The notes under the pieces: generated by a model | Database searches by the model: none | Seen by the model: only the letters and a program-made list of their open reading frames with translations | Told to the model about the DNA's origin: nothing | Translations under genes and position numbers: made by a program | Assembly: GCA_965217015.1 (NCBI GenBank) | Contig: OZ244224.1 | Span: 1,178,001 to 1,242,000 of the forward strand | From: JAYQKL01 sp038142705 | GTDB taxonomy: Bacteria; Pseudomonadota; Alphaproteobacteria; RS24 | Direction of reading: 5' to 3' | DNA length: 64,000 nt | Shown: in pieces, positions 23,535-30,138 of the stretch | How the letters are laid out: each line of letters opens with the position of its first letter | Numbering within the stretch: the first letter of the stretch is position 1

Positions 23535-24024
23535 AAACAAAAACTTTCATGATGACCCTTTCACCCGTGTTGCTGATGAAGCCGAGCTGCCAGAGGGCGC
23601 GGTGATTGTCACGCTTGAGCGTTTACACAAAGACGCTGAGCAACTCATGGCACGCGGGGCGGATTTGGGTGTGGTTATTCAGGCGGACAATATTGGCAAA
23701 ACGCAATTGGGGGAAGATGTGCGAGAGCTGGCACCTTATCTTGAGGCCTTGACGGTAATCGCGCTTGAGTTTCCAAGCTTCCGCAATGGGCGCGCTTATA
23801 GCTCGGCCCGTATTTTACGCGATGAGCTGAAATATAAAGGCGAAATTCGGGCCATTGGCGATGTTGCCTATGACCAATGGGCCTATATGGCGCGCTGTGG
23901 GATTGATGCTTTTGAGGTGAATCAAGATGTCACGCTTGAACAATTTAACACCGCTATGGCTGAACTGTCAGACGCCTATCAACCTGCCGCTGATACACAA
24001 AATGCCATTCCTTGGCGCCGCTAG
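23521..24024 (+). CDS. DUF934 protein, sulfite assimilation associated
   Basis: 167 aa from ATG 23521; the frame is open further upstream, but that part lies inside cysI. DUF934 pattern: GVVIQADN, LEFPSFRNGRAYSSARIL and GDVAYDQWAYMARCGIDAF. The family is found with cysI/cysH in alphaproteobacteria and is presumed to assist sulfite reductase. It overlaps cysI by 14 bases. Its TAG stop lies inside the palindrome CTAG that also supplies the stop of the convergent dadA gene. Confidence 0.9.
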   Translation: MPLIKNKNFHDDPFTRVADEAELPEGAVIVTLERLHKDAEQLMARGADLGVVIQADNIGKTQLGEDVRELAPYLEALTVIALEFPSFRNGRAYSSARILRDELKYKGEIRAIGDVAYDQWAYMARCGIDAFEVNQDVTLEQFNTAMAELSDAYQPAADTQNAIPWRR

Positions 24025-25295
24025 GGCCGGTTAAGACCCAATAAAGCTGTATCAATCTCGGTTGTTTTTTGCGCTAACTTATCCGCCAAAAGCCGCGCCG
24101 ACCCATGCGAAAATGTCCAGCCAAGCGAGCCGTGTCCGGTATTAAGCCATAAATTTTCATCATCAGGGGCGCAGTCAATAATTGGGGCGCCATCTGGTGT
24201 CATTGGCCGCAGACCTGACCAAGCCGAACCTTGTGCAAATTGTGCCACATCAGGAAACAGGGTCTGCATGCGCGCCGCGATGGATTTGATGCGGTGCGGG
24301 TTAATGCCAGGAGCGACCCCAATTTCGGCATATCCGGCAATCCGCAGGCGTTGCCCCAAACGCGAAATCACCAAGCGATGAGATAAATCTGTCAAAGAGG
24401 CTTGCGGCGCAGCCGCTTCATCATCAATATCGACGGTCAGCGAATAACCCTTGACCGGCATAATCGGCAGGCGCAAACCAAATGGCGCCACCAATTCCTG
24501 AGATGCCGTGCCCGCGCATATAACAAAAGCATCAGCCTTCAAACTGGTTTGGATTTGCTCAGGCGTGGTCATTTTTAAGGCTGTCAATTGCCCAGCTTCA
24601 CGCTCAAACCCAATGGCTCGGTGCTGTAAATAAATCTCACCGCCTGCTTTTTGAAACGCTGTGGCAAGTTTTTGCGTGAATTGCGCCGCATCGCCACTTT
24701 CATCACGCGCCCCCCATAACGCAACGCGCACCAAACCCGCGTCAACCGCATGCCGCAAAGCAGGCTCTTGCTGATATAAAGCCGCGCCTTCCAGCCAATG
24801 AATATCCGCACCCTGCCCGCGCAATGTTTCAAAATGCTCCCGCAGAGGTGCCAGAGGATAATCAGGGCCAAAAAGCTGTAAAATCCCGTTTTGGCGATCA
24901 TCATAATGAAATTCATTGCCAAGCTTTTGCCGTGTCTGATGCAAACATTTCAGGCTATATTGCGCCAAATGCCAATTGCGTATCGTGCCTTGCTGATGGG
25001 CTTGCGGGCGGCTATTTTGCCAAAATTGATAGAGCCACCGCCATTGGTTAGGGTCGGCGCGCAGGCGCAAACGATACGGCTTTTCCTGAAAAAGATGGCG
25101 CAAATAATCTTTTACCAAACCAGGTTTCGACCAAGGGGCGCTTTCGGTTACCGCGATTTGCCCACCATTGGCAAAACTGGTGGCCTGCGCCACATCTGGT
25201 CCAGCCTCTATCAGACTCACCTGATGCCCATCTTGGCGCAATTCCCAAGCAGTCGTCACGCCAACAACGCCACCACCAATCACAATGACATGCAT
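24021..25295 (-). CDS. dadA: D-amino acid dehydrogenase small subunit-like FAD oxidoreductase
   Basis: Membrane-associated flavoprotein that oxidises D-amino acids such as D-alanine to 2-oxo acids. The Rossmann FAD motif GGGVVGVTTAWEL is at the N-terminus, then the family blocks SFANGGQIAVTES and WRWLYQFW, and near the C-terminus SGLRPMTPDGAPIID and NTGHGSLGWTFSHGSARLL. 424 aa is usual. The stop codon shares the base palindrome CTAG with the facing DUF934 gene. Substrate range is inferred from family. Confidence 0.9.
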   Translation of the reverse strand: MHVIVIGGGVVGVTTAWELRQDGHQVSLIEAGPDVAQATSFANGGQIAVTESAPWSKPGLVKDYLRHLFQEKPYRLRLRADPNQWRWLYQFWQNSRPQAHQQGTIRNWHLAQYSLKCLHQTRQKLGNEFHYDDRQNGILQLFGPDYPLAPLREHFETLRGQGADIHWLEGAALYQQEPALRHAVDAGLVRVALWGARDESGDAAQFTQKLATAFQKAGGEIYLQHRAIGFEREAGQLTALKMTTPEQIQTSLKADAFVICAGTASQELVAPFGLRLPIMPVKGYSLTVDIDDEAAAPQASLTDLSHRLVISRLGQRLRIAGYAEIGVAPGINPHRIKSIAARMQTLFPDVAQFAQGSAWSGLRPMTPDGAPIIDCAPDDENLWLNTGHGSLGWTFSHGSARLLADKLAQKTTEIDTALLGLNRP

Positions 25296-25304
25296 GTATC
25301 CAGC

Positions 25305-26468
25305 CTAGCCCTTTTTCTTCTCGGTGTCCTGCGGCGGCACAAAAGCTTCCGGCGCATCGTGAGGCAAGGCATTCGGAAGCGTTTCGACATAAACAGATTG
25401 GCTTGGAAAGGCAAAGCCAGTGCCTGCATTTTCAACAATTTCCTTAATCGCAAAAGCCAGCTCTTGTTTGTGCTGGTGCCATGCGTCCCAGTCCGTTGTT
25501 TGGGTAAAACAATAAACCATCATATCAATTGAGCTGGCATTGAAACTATCTACATAAACTGTGCAGGCCACATCTTCATCATCGCTGACAAAATGCTCAT
25601 TAGCGTTAAGCCAGCTCAAGATATTATCGCGGATTTCTTTCATCTGCGCGACGCTTGTTCGATATTCGAGACCAATTTGCCAATAAATACGCCGGTTGGT
25701 CATTGTGGAATAATTGACCACCGCATGGTCTGAAAACATATTATTAGGGACTGTCACCGCGACTTTATCAAATTGGCGAATGCGCGTTGACCGAAAGCCA
25801 ATATGCTCCACATGCCCATGCACAACGCCCGTCACCTGAACATTATCGCCAATTTTGAAGCGTTTCTCGACCAAAATAGAAAGGCCGCCAAGCAGGTTTT
25901 TGAACAAATCCTGCGCACCCAAAGCTACGGCTACCCCAAACAAACCAAAGCCCGCAATGATAGGGGCAATCTCAATGCCCCAGATTTGCAACACAGTGGC
26001 CAGCCCCATCAAAACCACCCCAGTGCGCATGACAGTTTTTAGCCAGCTGATAATTTCTTGCGATAAAATTTCCTGAATTTTTTCTAACAATTCCGAAAGC
26101 GGCGAGACAGCCTCATAAAATGACCAGAAAATACCAATGGCAATCAGCGTGCGCAGCGATTTATCGGCCAGTTCTGCGGGCAGGCCTGTTAGGTTCAAAA
26201 ACTCAAACCCAAAGAAAGCCCCCAGAATTAAGAAAAAGAATTTCAGCGGTTTTTTCAACGCTTCAAGCAGTAAATCGTCAATATTCGTGCGCGTGCGTTG
26301 GGTCAGGCGGTTGAAGAAAGACAACACAAACCGCGTGAAAAGCCCACGCAAAACAGCAAAAAAGAGGAATATCCCCAAAGCGCCGATTAAATTACCGCCT
26401 CCAATACCATAAGAGCCTGCATTCCAAACCGTCGCGATGAGCTGCCATAATTCTTGTAAATTATCCAT
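25305..26468 (-). CDS. Mechanosensitive ion channel, MscS family
   Basis: 387 aa from ATG 26468, which has GAAAGG upstream (a TTG at 26483 is also in frame). Several N-terminal membrane helices precede the MscS signature in the pore helix and beta domain: FGLFGVAVALGAQDLFKNLL, LSILVEKRFKIGDNV and GHVEHIGFRSTRIR. MscS-type channels release solutes on hypo-osmotic shock. It lies 10 bases upstream of dadA on the same strand and follows the DUF1491 gene. Confidence 0.92.
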   Translation of the reverse strand: MDNLQELWQLIATVWNAGSYGIGGGNLIGALGIFLFFAVLRGLFTRFVLSFFNRLTQRTRTNIDDLLLEALKKPLKFFFLILGAFFGFEFLNLTGLPAELADKSLRTLIAIGIFWSFYEAVSPLSELLEKIQEILSQEIISWLKTVMRTGVVLMGLATVLQIWGIEIAPIIAGFGLFGVAVALGAQDLFKNLLGGLSILVEKRFKIGDNVQVTGVVHGHVEHIGFRSTRIRQFDKVAVTVPNNMFSDHAVVNYSTMTNRRIYWQIGLEYRTSVAQMKEIRDNILSWLNANEHFVSDDEDVACTVYVDSFNASSIDMMVYCFTQTTDWDAWHQHKQELAFAIKEIVENAGTGFAFPSQSVYVETLPNALPHDAPEAFVPPQDTEKKKG

Positions 26469-26479
26469 TATTTGGCCTT

Positions 26480-26809
26480 TCAAATTGCCTCCATGGGTTC
26501 GTCAATAAAATGACGACCATGTCGATCTTCAATTTCCACCACCCAGAGGTCAGGGTCAAGATTGATTTCACGCTTAATTGCCGCATCAATATCTGTTTCC
26601 GCAGCTTGGTCTTGCAAAACACGCCAAACCCGCGCCCCCTCAAGCCCCGTAAAGGGAGCATAAAGTGTCGCTTGACCGGTCAAAAAATTGAGCTTGAGCA
26701 TAACCGAGCCCGCATCATTATCGCCGCGATGGATAACCGCCGCCATTGCACCGCCAGCCTGTGCGCGCCTGATAAGGGCATTGACCCAAATATGTGCTTT
26801 TAACCGCAT
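26480..26809 (-). CDS. DUF1491 family protein
   Basis: 109 aa from ATG 26809 (MRLKAHIWVNALIRRAQ), the usual start of this alphaproteobacterial family; the frame stays open upstream without a good start. It shows AAVIHRGDNDAGSVMLKLN and a C-terminal DLWVVEIEDRHGRHF. Function unknown. It precedes mscS by 11 bases and is divergent from sufE. Members are often near sufE or cell-wall genes in this class, but I draw no functional conclusion. Confidence 0.85.
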   Translation of the reverse strand: MRLKAHIWVNALIRRAQAGGAMAAVIHRGDNDAGSVMLKLNFLTGQATLYAPFTGLEGARVWRVLQDQAAETDIDAAIKREINLDPDLWVVEIEDRHGRHFIDEPMEAI

Positions 26810-26902
26810 GGTTTTGCTTAGCACACTCTTGAAAATAATTGCAAACAAGGGGTTGCCGAAATGTCTTAGGAAATCTAATTTGCAGAAGAATGAGGAGTGC
26901 AA

Positions 26903-27310
26903 ATGTCTTTAGAAAACCTGATTGACGATTTTTCCCTGTTTGAAGACTGGGAAGACCGATACAAATATATTATTGAACTTGGCAATAATTTAGAGCCGCT
27001 CAGCGATGAAGAGCATAATGAGCGCACGAAAGTGCCGGGTTGTGTGTCGCAAGTTTGGTTGATTAAACAAGGCGATAAAAACCAAATGCATTTTCGCGGG
27101 GACAGCGATGCCCATATTGTGCGCGGCCTGGTTGCGATTTTGCTGATGCTTTATTCAGGAAAATCAGCCAGTGAAATTTTGACTATTGACGCACAAGACG
27201 CCTTCACAAAGCTTGGGCTGGGTGAGCATTTAACCCCCCAACGCTCTAATGGTTTTCAATCAATGGTTGCACGCATTCGCCATGAGGCCGAGTCAGCCCT
27301 TCAAGCGTGA
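26903..27310 (+). CDS. sufE: Cysteine desulfuration protein SufE
   Basis: 135 aa sulfur acceptor that takes persulfide from SufS for Fe-S cluster assembly. The catalytic cysteine is in TKVPGCVSQVWL, followed by the DSDAHIVRGLVAILL type block. ATG 26903 has GAGGAG seven bases upstream; a GTG at 26897 is unlikely. It runs into the convergent gafZ gene, whose end overlaps it by 18 bases. Confidence 0.93.
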   Translation: MSLENLIDDFSLFEDWEDRYKYIIELGNNLEPLSDEEHNERTKVPGCVSQVWLIKQGDKNQMHFRGDSDAHIVRGLVAILLMLYSGKSASEILTIDAQDAFTKLGLGEHLTPQRSNGFQSMVARIRHEAESALQA

Positions 27311-28030
27311 GCGCGCCTTAAAAGCATAAAACGCAACCAGCCGCCGCAAGGCAAATTTGAACACAAGCTTCGCTGACCGGCGCGGCCATTTGAGCTTTTT
27401 TTCAGCCATTTCAAAGCCAATATTGTGACAGCAAACCAATTTCACAATATCGCTTAAATCCTCCCCAATATAATCAAGCGCATGCTCCACCCGTCGGCTC
27501 GCATCTAATAGATGATTTGGCACTTCATAATTCTGGGCTGTTTTGTTTTTTGATATAGGACGGGTGAAATCCACCGACATATTGGCGGGCGACATTGATA
27601 TTTCATAATCCATCATCAGCTGCTCGGCTGCGGATAATTCTTCTTCTGTAAATAAAATGGAACCTGCGCCATTATGACGGCGCAACCAATCAATAGGGGA
27701 ATGAAGCCGCACAAGATTGCCAGACTTTGAAGCGTGATGTAGCACATGCTGGGCTTGAAAATCATTGCCATTATTTTGCCGCAGATAATGTTTGTGTCCA
27801 GCTTTTGACAGAAAGAAGACACCTGGTATTTTTGTTGATTCAACCAGCAAATCTGCCCGGATAAATTTCTGGACAATCTCATGTGACAAGCGCATAACCG
27901 GCTTTTTCCAGCCATTCCGTGCGACCATTAACCCATAACCCTCAACTTGGTGCGCGTTTGATAAAAACGCCTTTTGTTCCGATAAACGGCGCGCCATTTT
28001 GTTAAAAATTTGTTGGTCTTGCGCCTGCAT
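27293..28030 (-). CDS. gafZ: GafZ-like DUF6456 protein, putative GTA anti-terminator
   Basis: 245 aa. The C-terminal DUF6456 domain is clear: RRVEHALDYIGEDLSDIVKL, CCHNIGFEMAEKK and WPRRSAKLVFKFALRRLVAFY. The N-terminal part has helix-turn-helix-like stretches. This is the architecture of the second half of RcGTA activator GafA, which in non-Rhodobacterales is a separate gene, gafZ. In Caulobacter GafZ is an anti-terminator for the GTA operon. Its ATG overlaps the gafY stop (TAATG), so the two are co-translated. The function here is inferred by family and gene pairing, and supported by the leader terminator ahead of the GTA cluster. Confidence 0.8.
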   Translation of the reverse strand: MQAQDQQIFNKMARRLSEQKAFLSNAHQVEGYGLMVARNGWKKPVMRLSHEIVQKFIRADLLVESTKIPGVFFLSKAGHKHYLRQNNGNDFQAQHVLHHASKSGNLVRLHSPIDWLRRHNGAGSILFTEEELSAAEQLMMDYEISMSPANMSVDFTRPISKNKTAQNYEVPNHLLDASRRVEHALDYIGEDLSDIVKLVCCHNIGFEMAEKKLKWPRRSAKLVFKFALRRLVAFYAFKARSRLKG

Positions 28031-28437
28031 TAACGATCCTCGCTTTGCGTTAAGCCCAAAGAGCCAGCCAGCGATTTCACCCCAAGCTCAAGATAATCAA
28101 TCGCCAAATCATGCGTCGCCTCCTCGCGCAAAAACTCAATGCGCTGGCATGCATGGGAAACGCTGGTGCGGTCACGCTTAAAAATAACCCCAATATTTGA
28201 CAAGGTCTGACTGAAAATAATATGGCATAAATATTGTGAGAGCTGCCGCGCATCAGAAACTTTTTGCCGACCCTTTTTTGACCCCATAATTGCCAGCACA
28301 GGCACGCGATAGGCGAGACCAATATTACCAACCACTAATTGCGCGCAAGCCAAATGGCGCATGGCCTCAACATCAGGATTTTCATGACGCAAAAAGCCCG
28401 CCCGCCGCTTTTTACAAAATGTTTGATGGCGCTTCAT
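28030..28437 (-). CDS. gafY: GafY-like DnaA-type helix-turn-helix protein, putative GTA activator
   Basis: 135 aa with a C-terminal region like DnaA domain IV: ARQLSQYLCHIIF, then SNIGVIFKRDRTSVSHAC, the expected DNA-contacting signature. This matches the first half of RcGTA GafA, encoded separately as gafY in Caulobacter and relatives. ATG 28437 is preceded by GGAGGG. It is translationally coupled to gafZ. The intergenic region upstream holds a consensus-like DnaA box. An alternative is an unrelated DnaA-like regulator, but the tandem arrangement with DUF6456 makes gafY much more likely. Confidence 0.8.
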   Translation of the reverse strand: MKRHQTFCKKRRAGFLRHENPDVEAMRHLACAQLVVGNIGLAYRVPVLAIMGSKKGRQKVSDARQLSQYLCHIIFSQTLSNIGVIFKRDRTSVSHACQRIEFLREEATHDLAIDYLELGVKSLAGSLGLTQSEDR

Positions 28438-28534
28438 TCTTCACCCTCCACCTTTTTTCTTTAACTCAATTTTTGACTCGTTTTTCAAGAAGTGAAAATA
28501 ATTAACTTTTACATTTATAATCAGTTACTTAACT

Positions 28535-28543
28535 TTTTCCACA
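28535..28543 (+). promoter_or_regulatory. DnaA-box-like sequence upstream of gafY
   Basis: TTTTCCACA matches the relaxed DnaA box TTWTNCACA at every defined position. It is followed by the inverted repeat CAAC-N5-GTTG (28542-28554). It lies in the 247-base region between gafY and the divergent winged-helix gene, the only long AT-rich spacer here. A binding site for DnaA or for the DnaA-like GafY is possible; a chance match cannot be excluded. Confidence 0.4.
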
Positions 28544-28684
28544 ACCCACAGTTGAAGGTTATAAATTATAAAAATTTGACCTAAAGCCCGATTCTGTTCT
28601 TTATTTGAATAGATAATTATATTCGTAAAAATTGTTGCGTTGTTCTGCGTCCTAAACTCATTGTGAAACGAGAGAGAGGCGCCA

Positions 28685-29179
28685 ATGCCAAGAAAATCTA
28701 CTTTAGAAAAAACACCCCTCCAGTCTGAAGAGCCTACTCCTTCAGAATTCACTGACAGCTTTCAGCTTCCGCAGGAAATATCGTCACATGTTTCAGGGGT
28801 GCTTCCAGAAGCCATGCGCGGCATTAATGTGTTGTTAAACGCACATAGTCTGGGCTGCGATTTATTTCAGACCCAAGCCCCTCAATATGAAGAATGGATG
28901 ATGCTTTTTATTATTCTCGCCAATGACGCAGAGGGCAAATCAACCGTCACCAAAAACTTTGTGGAAGTTACAGGCAGAGCCTATGGCACAGTGCGCGCGG
29001 CTTTAAAAAGGTTTGAAGAAAAAGGCTATATCAAGCCCTTGCAAAAAATTGGCCGTGCCGAGCTTTATGTGCCGACCTCAAAATTAAAGCGCGCCGTCAA
29101 TTTATGGGGCCGTCAATTATGGCCTTATATTGAAGAATTGAGCAAAGAAAATCAGTCGCGACGGGGGACTGTTCAATAG
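28685..29179 (+). CDS. Winged helix-turn-helix regulator of unknown family
   Basis: 164 aa. The first 35 residues look disordered; a helical core then leads to a winged-helix DNA-binding region, seen in VTKNFVEVTGRAYGTVRAAL, KRFEEKGYIKPLQKIGRAEL and the wing. It resembles MarR-like proteins loosely, but I do not recognise the family. It is divergent from gafYZ and shares their upstream region, so it could control gafYZ or itself. GAGAGAGG precedes the ATG. Downstream is a 51-base gap to the MaoC-like gene. Confidence 0.75.
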   Translation: MPRKSTLEKTPLQSEEPTPSEFTDSFQLPQEISSHVSGVLPEAMRGINVLLNAHSLGCDLFQTQAPQYEEWMMLFIILANDAEGKSTVTKNFVEVTGRAYGTVRAALKRFEEKGYIKPLQKIGRAELYVPTSKLKRAVNLWGRQLWPYIEELSKENQSRRGTVQ

Positions 29180-29196
29180 GCCTTCAAAGCTTTATA

Positions 29197-29232
29197 ATCG
29201 TCCTAACAATATATAAATTTTGGCAGGACGAT
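29197..29232 (+). promoter_or_regulatory. Inverted repeat overlapping the MaoC-gene start
   Basis: ATCGTCCT and AGGACGAT form eight perfect pairs around a 20-base A/T-rich loop containing TATAAA. The right arm covers the AGGA and the first two bases of the ATG, so a folded RNA would hide the start site. Alternatively the two arms are operator half-sites around a promoter -10 element. Confidence 0.4.
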
Positions 29233-29686
29233 GAAAATATTTAAAACGCTTGATGATTACGCAAACGCGGCAGGTGAGGAGCTTGGCGTGAGTGAGTGGT
29301 TTTTAATTGAGCAAAGCACAATCGATAATTTCGCGAAAACAACCGGTGATGACCAGTGGATTCACACCGACCCTGAAAAGTGTCAGGAAATTTTAGGTCA
29401 TGGCACTATTGCGCATGGATATTACACCCTGTCGCTTGTACCAGTTCTTGGCAAACAAATTTTTACAATTGAAAGTGCGACGCGGGGCATTAATTATGGT
29501 TCTAACAAGTTGCGGTTTAACACCCCAATTCCGGTTGGTTGCCATATTCGCCTGCGTTCATTTTTGGTCGATGCAAGACGGCGGGCTGGCGGCATGATGG
29601 TGACGCGCTTGGAAAAAATTGAAATCAAAAACCAGGCAAAACCAGCCTTAACCGTAGAAACCCTGTCACTTTATTACGAAGATTAA
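29231..29686 (+). CDS. MaoC-like (NodN-type) hydratase/dehydratase
   Basis: 151 aa hot-dog-fold protein of the MaoC-like family, expected to act on acyl-CoA or acyl-ACP thioesters. The catalytic Asp-His motif is visible in TTGDDQWIHTDPEKC, followed by GTIAHGYYTLSLVP. The sequence is close to the NodN type. Substrate is unknown. Translation start lies in an inverted repeat (separate entry). It begins the long plus-strand run to the photolyase. Confidence 0.88.
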   Translation: MKIFKTLDDYANAAGEELGVSEWFLIEQSTIDNFAKTTGDDQWIHTDPEKCQEILGHGTIAHGYYTLSLVPVLGKQIFTIESATRGINYGSNKLRFNTPIPVGCHIRLRSFLVDARRRAGGMMVTRLEKIEIKNQAKPALTVETLSLYYED

Positions 29687-29714
29687 ACACGAAACGAAAA
29701 AATAGAGATTAAAA

Positions 29715-30125
29715 ATGAAAAAAACAGATGAAGAATGGCAAAGCCAACTCACTGCCGAACAATATCAGGTGACCCGATGCGCGGGAACCGAGCGTGCCTT
29801 CACTGGCCCTTATTGGGATTGTAAAGACCCCGGTATTTATCATTGCATTTGCTGCGATGCACCGCTTTTTGATGCGGCCACAAAATATGATAGCGGCACT
29901 GGCTGGCCGAGCTTTTTTCAACCCGTGCGCGAAGATGCCGTATCTGAAGTGATGGATAATGCGCATGGCATGGTACGCGTTGAAGTGGTTTGCCAAAATT
30001 GCGAGGCCCATTTAGGCCATGTGTTCCCTGATGGGCCGCCCCCGACTGGCCAACGCTATTGCATGAATGGCACCGCGCTGAACCTCAAAACACCAGCTGC
30101 TGCCGCCAGTGATAAAGCAGAATAA
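29715..30125 (+). CDS. msrB: Peptide methionine-(R)-S-oxide reductase MsrB
   Basis: 136 aa. Repairs R-methionine sulfoxide in oxidised proteins. Two zinc CXXC pairs are at C44/C47 and C93/C96, and the catalytic cysteine is C116 in GQRYCMNG. The usual motif GTGWPSFFQPV is present. The resolving residue is less certain. It is followed 13 bases later by an oligopeptidase gene, probably cotranscribed. Confidence 0.94.
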   Translation: MKKTDEEWQSQLTAEQYQVTRCAGTERAFTGPYWDCKDPGIYHCICCDAPLFDAATKYDSGTGWPSFFQPVREDAVSEVMDNAHGMVRVEVVCQNCEAHLGHVFPDGPPPTGQRYCMNGTALNLKTPAAAASDKAE

Positions 30126-30138
30126 ACCGGATAGACAT

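Noticed and set aside
24891..25532. 213-codon plus-strand frame
   Set aside because: It lies opposite dadA and the MscS gene, which have clear motifs; the frame has no start signal or family resemblance.
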